NCBI GenBank assembly: GCA_004794655.1
Contig: SMMW01000622.1
Span: forward strand, 372,001 to 436,000
Length of the DNA stretch: 64,000 nucleotides
Direction: 5' to 3'
DNA from: Marisa cornuarietis
Taxonomy: Eukaryota; Mollusca; Gastropoda; Architaenioglossa; Ampullariidae
Position numbers and translations under genes: made by a program. The notes under the pieces were generated by a model, which saw nothing but the letters and a program-made list of their open reading frames with translations, did no database searches and was not told the origin of the DNA. Shown here piece by piece: positions 62,086 through 64,000 of this stretch (positions are counted from its first letter, which is position 1; each line of letters starts with the position of its first letter).

Positions 62086-64000
62086 TTAGTTATCCATTGA
62101 GCAATAATAACATGCAACAACCTTCACAGCCCCCCAGCTGACATGGCCAACTACTCGAAGAACGTCCAAGGCTTTCTGACATGATAGGCATAAAGATTTG
62201 ATATGAGGAAGAAAGGATAGTTTTCGGTCAAAGATGACCCCAAGAAATTTTACTTCATGGATCACTTTGAGTACCGTGCTGTTGACAGAGATAGATGGGT
62301 TTGGAAACATGCCTGGTAGTTTGCAAAAGTGGATGCATACTGACTTCAGAGGAGAAAATTTGAAGCCATTTTCTGTCACCCACTTCTGCACACCGTTTAC
62401 GCACAGCTGAAGCCGGCTATCAAGACATGATAGGGATCGGCCCCGGATGCAGAGAGCAAATTTGTCTATATACAATGAGGCCGCCAAACCTGGACAGACA
62501 TATTTTAGGATGGAATCTATTTTAATGTTAAAAAGAGTAGGGGATAGCTTGCTGCCCTGTGGGAAGCCCATTTCCTGTTCCTGAGGATCAGACAGAATAG
62601 ACCCTACATGAACTTGAAAGAGGCGCTGAGAAAGGAAGTTCTTGATGAAGAGAGGCATACGTTCCCGGAAGCCAAGGGCGTGAAGGTCCAACAGAATACC
62701 TTGCTTCCAGGTAGTGTCGTACGCCTTCTCCAAGTCAAAGAAAACGCCTAAGACCTTGTCTTTGTTTACAAACACATCCTTAACAAAACTTTCAAAATGG
62801 ACCAGATGGTCCAGGGTGCTGCAGTATTGTCTAAATCCACACTGCAGGTTGGAGAGGAGACCATGAGATTCAAGTTGCCAGGCATTCACCATGCATTCTA
62901 AAGTTTTGCACAGACAACTAGTGAGAGCGATAGGACGATAAGAGTTGGGATCAGATGGATCCTTGCCACGATTGCCTCTCTCCACGAGTGAGGGAAACAG
63001 CCGGATACCCAAATAAAGTTAAAGAAGGAGAAGGCCTGTGGGAGATGAGTGAGCAGCTGATAAAGAAATGTTGTCTGGGTCAGGTACAGAGTCCTTGCAC
63101 TTCTGAAGAGCCTGCTGCAGTTCACTGAGAGAGAAAGGTTGGTTGTATTGTTACAGCAAGGCGATTCCTGAACAGACTTCAGGAGCTGAAATTCCAGAGA
63201 ACAGTGAGAAGAAGAGGAGTTTGTAGCAATAGTGGATGCTAAGGTATTAGCAACATCTCGTGACTCTGTGAGGACATAGTCTCCAACCTGCAGGTGGACT
63301 ATTGAACCAGCCCGAAACCTTCCCTTTATTTTCCTCATAGCCGCCCACACTGCCGGGGAGGTGGTGCGGAGGATAATGATGACACAAACCTCTGCCACAC
63401 AAGTTTTCTGCTTTGTTTAAAAACAAAACGAGCTCGTGCTCTGCTGCGCTTCAAGTTTACTACATTTTCCAGACATGCTGGGCCACCCTGGACTCTTCAT
63501 TAAACCAAGAGATGTGTAGATGGTGTTTCTGTGTCCCTTTCTTTGGAATGGTTGCCAAAGCAACTTAAGCTAGAGTGGTGGTAAAACTCTGTATAGGATG
63601 GTCTTGATCACTATCACAGTTATCTAAATTAAAACTATCACTAGAACAAAGATGGGTGGCGCAGAGGGCCTGAAACGCAGGTCAATCTGCCTTGGTCAAG
63701 TTCCACCCACCACTGTAAAAATTATCATCCTGCTCCAGAGTATTCAAAAAACATATTATTAATGGAAAGGGATCACTGCCGCATAGGTCGCCTTGTACAG
63801 TCCAGTTAAAATCTAATAATACTGTTGAATGACTACTGACAGATGGATTGCTGAAACAAAGCTGCTGGATGGCCGATAAAAAGAGTTCGAGCCATTGTTT
63901 AAGAGGCAGAGATCACTTTCCATAAAAAATGATCCCAACAACTCTCCCCTAGGGTCAATTGAGTCCCCGCCCCACAGGGGGTGATGCCCGTTAAAGTCCC
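62086..64000 (-). mobile_element. LINE-N copy, longest RT, running off the right edge
   Basis: From the right edge on the minus strand: endonuclease end (WTVQGDLCGSDPFPLIICFL, the SDH motif reading SDP, then GWNLTKADWPAFQALCATHL), pre-RT segment (63.05-63.4 kb), and RT 62086-63012: SDPNSYRPIALTSCLCKTLE, LLSNLQCGFRQYCSTLDHLV, VFFDLEKAYDTTWKQGILLD, MGFPQGSKLSPTLFNIKIDS, ASLYIDKFALCIRGRSLSCL where the catalytic YVDD reads YIDK, VTENGFKFSPLKSVCIHFCK. Truncated on the left before RNase H. Inactive. Confidence 0.85.

Noticed and set aside
1..64000. Bacterial-type features: operons, ribosome binding sites, CRISPR arrays, rRNA
   Set aside because: Split exons, LINE and SINE content and AT-rich introns show a eukaryotic nuclear locus; no spaced repeats or rRNA were seen.

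Overview
The window reads as nuclear DNA of an invertebrate animal: spliced exons with GT/AG borders, AT-rich introns, no operons, and very dense retrotransposon debris. The mix of I/Nimb-like, RTE-like, L2/CR1-like and Rex1-like LINEs, Mag-type Gypsy elements, a tRNA-derived SINE, hAT, Tigger, mariner and Tc1 relics, and the style of the one recognisable host gene, suggest a lophotrochozoan, most likely a gastropod mollusc. The taxon is inference.

Host genes. The backbone of positions ~38.6 kb down to ~5.0 kb is one minus-strand gene of the Rab11 family-interacting protein 3/4 (Nuf/arfophilin) type. Ten exons can be joined with consistent phases (38481-38609, 31516-31621, 31171-31241, 30411-30616, 28154-28234, 22332-22358, 18486-18600, 7808-7911, 5925-6015, 4982-5031). 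They encode two EF-hands, an acidic Ser-rich middle and the start of the coiled coil; the Rab11-binding C-terminus lies beyond the left edge. A second minus-strand gene seems to end near 45.9 kb (candidate exons 46026-46120 and 48500-48567). A conserved-looking terminal exon (48907-49056) and a plus-strand candidate last exon (60122-60229) are unidentified.

Mobile DNA. Almost everything else is transposon. 0.3-4.5 kb: LINE fragments of three families. 8.2-17.6 kb: a nest in which a Gypsy element (9099-17564, 5-bp target duplication) carries remains of a second Gypsy element with a SINE in its LTR, and a full-length 3.27-kb RTE-like LINE inside its integrase. 18.8-21.0 kb: a hAT element with both ends. 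21-36 kb: many Nimb-like LINE copies (several internally deleted), a second SINE copy, a mariner relic, Rex1-like and RTE-like pieces. 37.5 kb: a 157-bp hAT MITE. 39.9-45.8 kb: two L2-like LINE copies, a Tc1 relic and a MITE inside an L2 reverse transcriptase. 49.1-53.0 kb: a nearly intact L2-like LINE inserted in an RTE-like relic. 55.2-59.9 kb: an RTE-like LINE carrying a second, younger RTE-like LINE with a 731-codon ORF. 62.1-64.0 kb: a Nimb-like LINE running off the right edge.

The strongest new-looking signals are the two SINE copies with perfect 13-bp target duplications whose 3' tail matches the 3' tail of the Nimb-like LINE, the exactly resolved nested insertions, and the repeated internal deletion pattern of the Nimb-like LINE.
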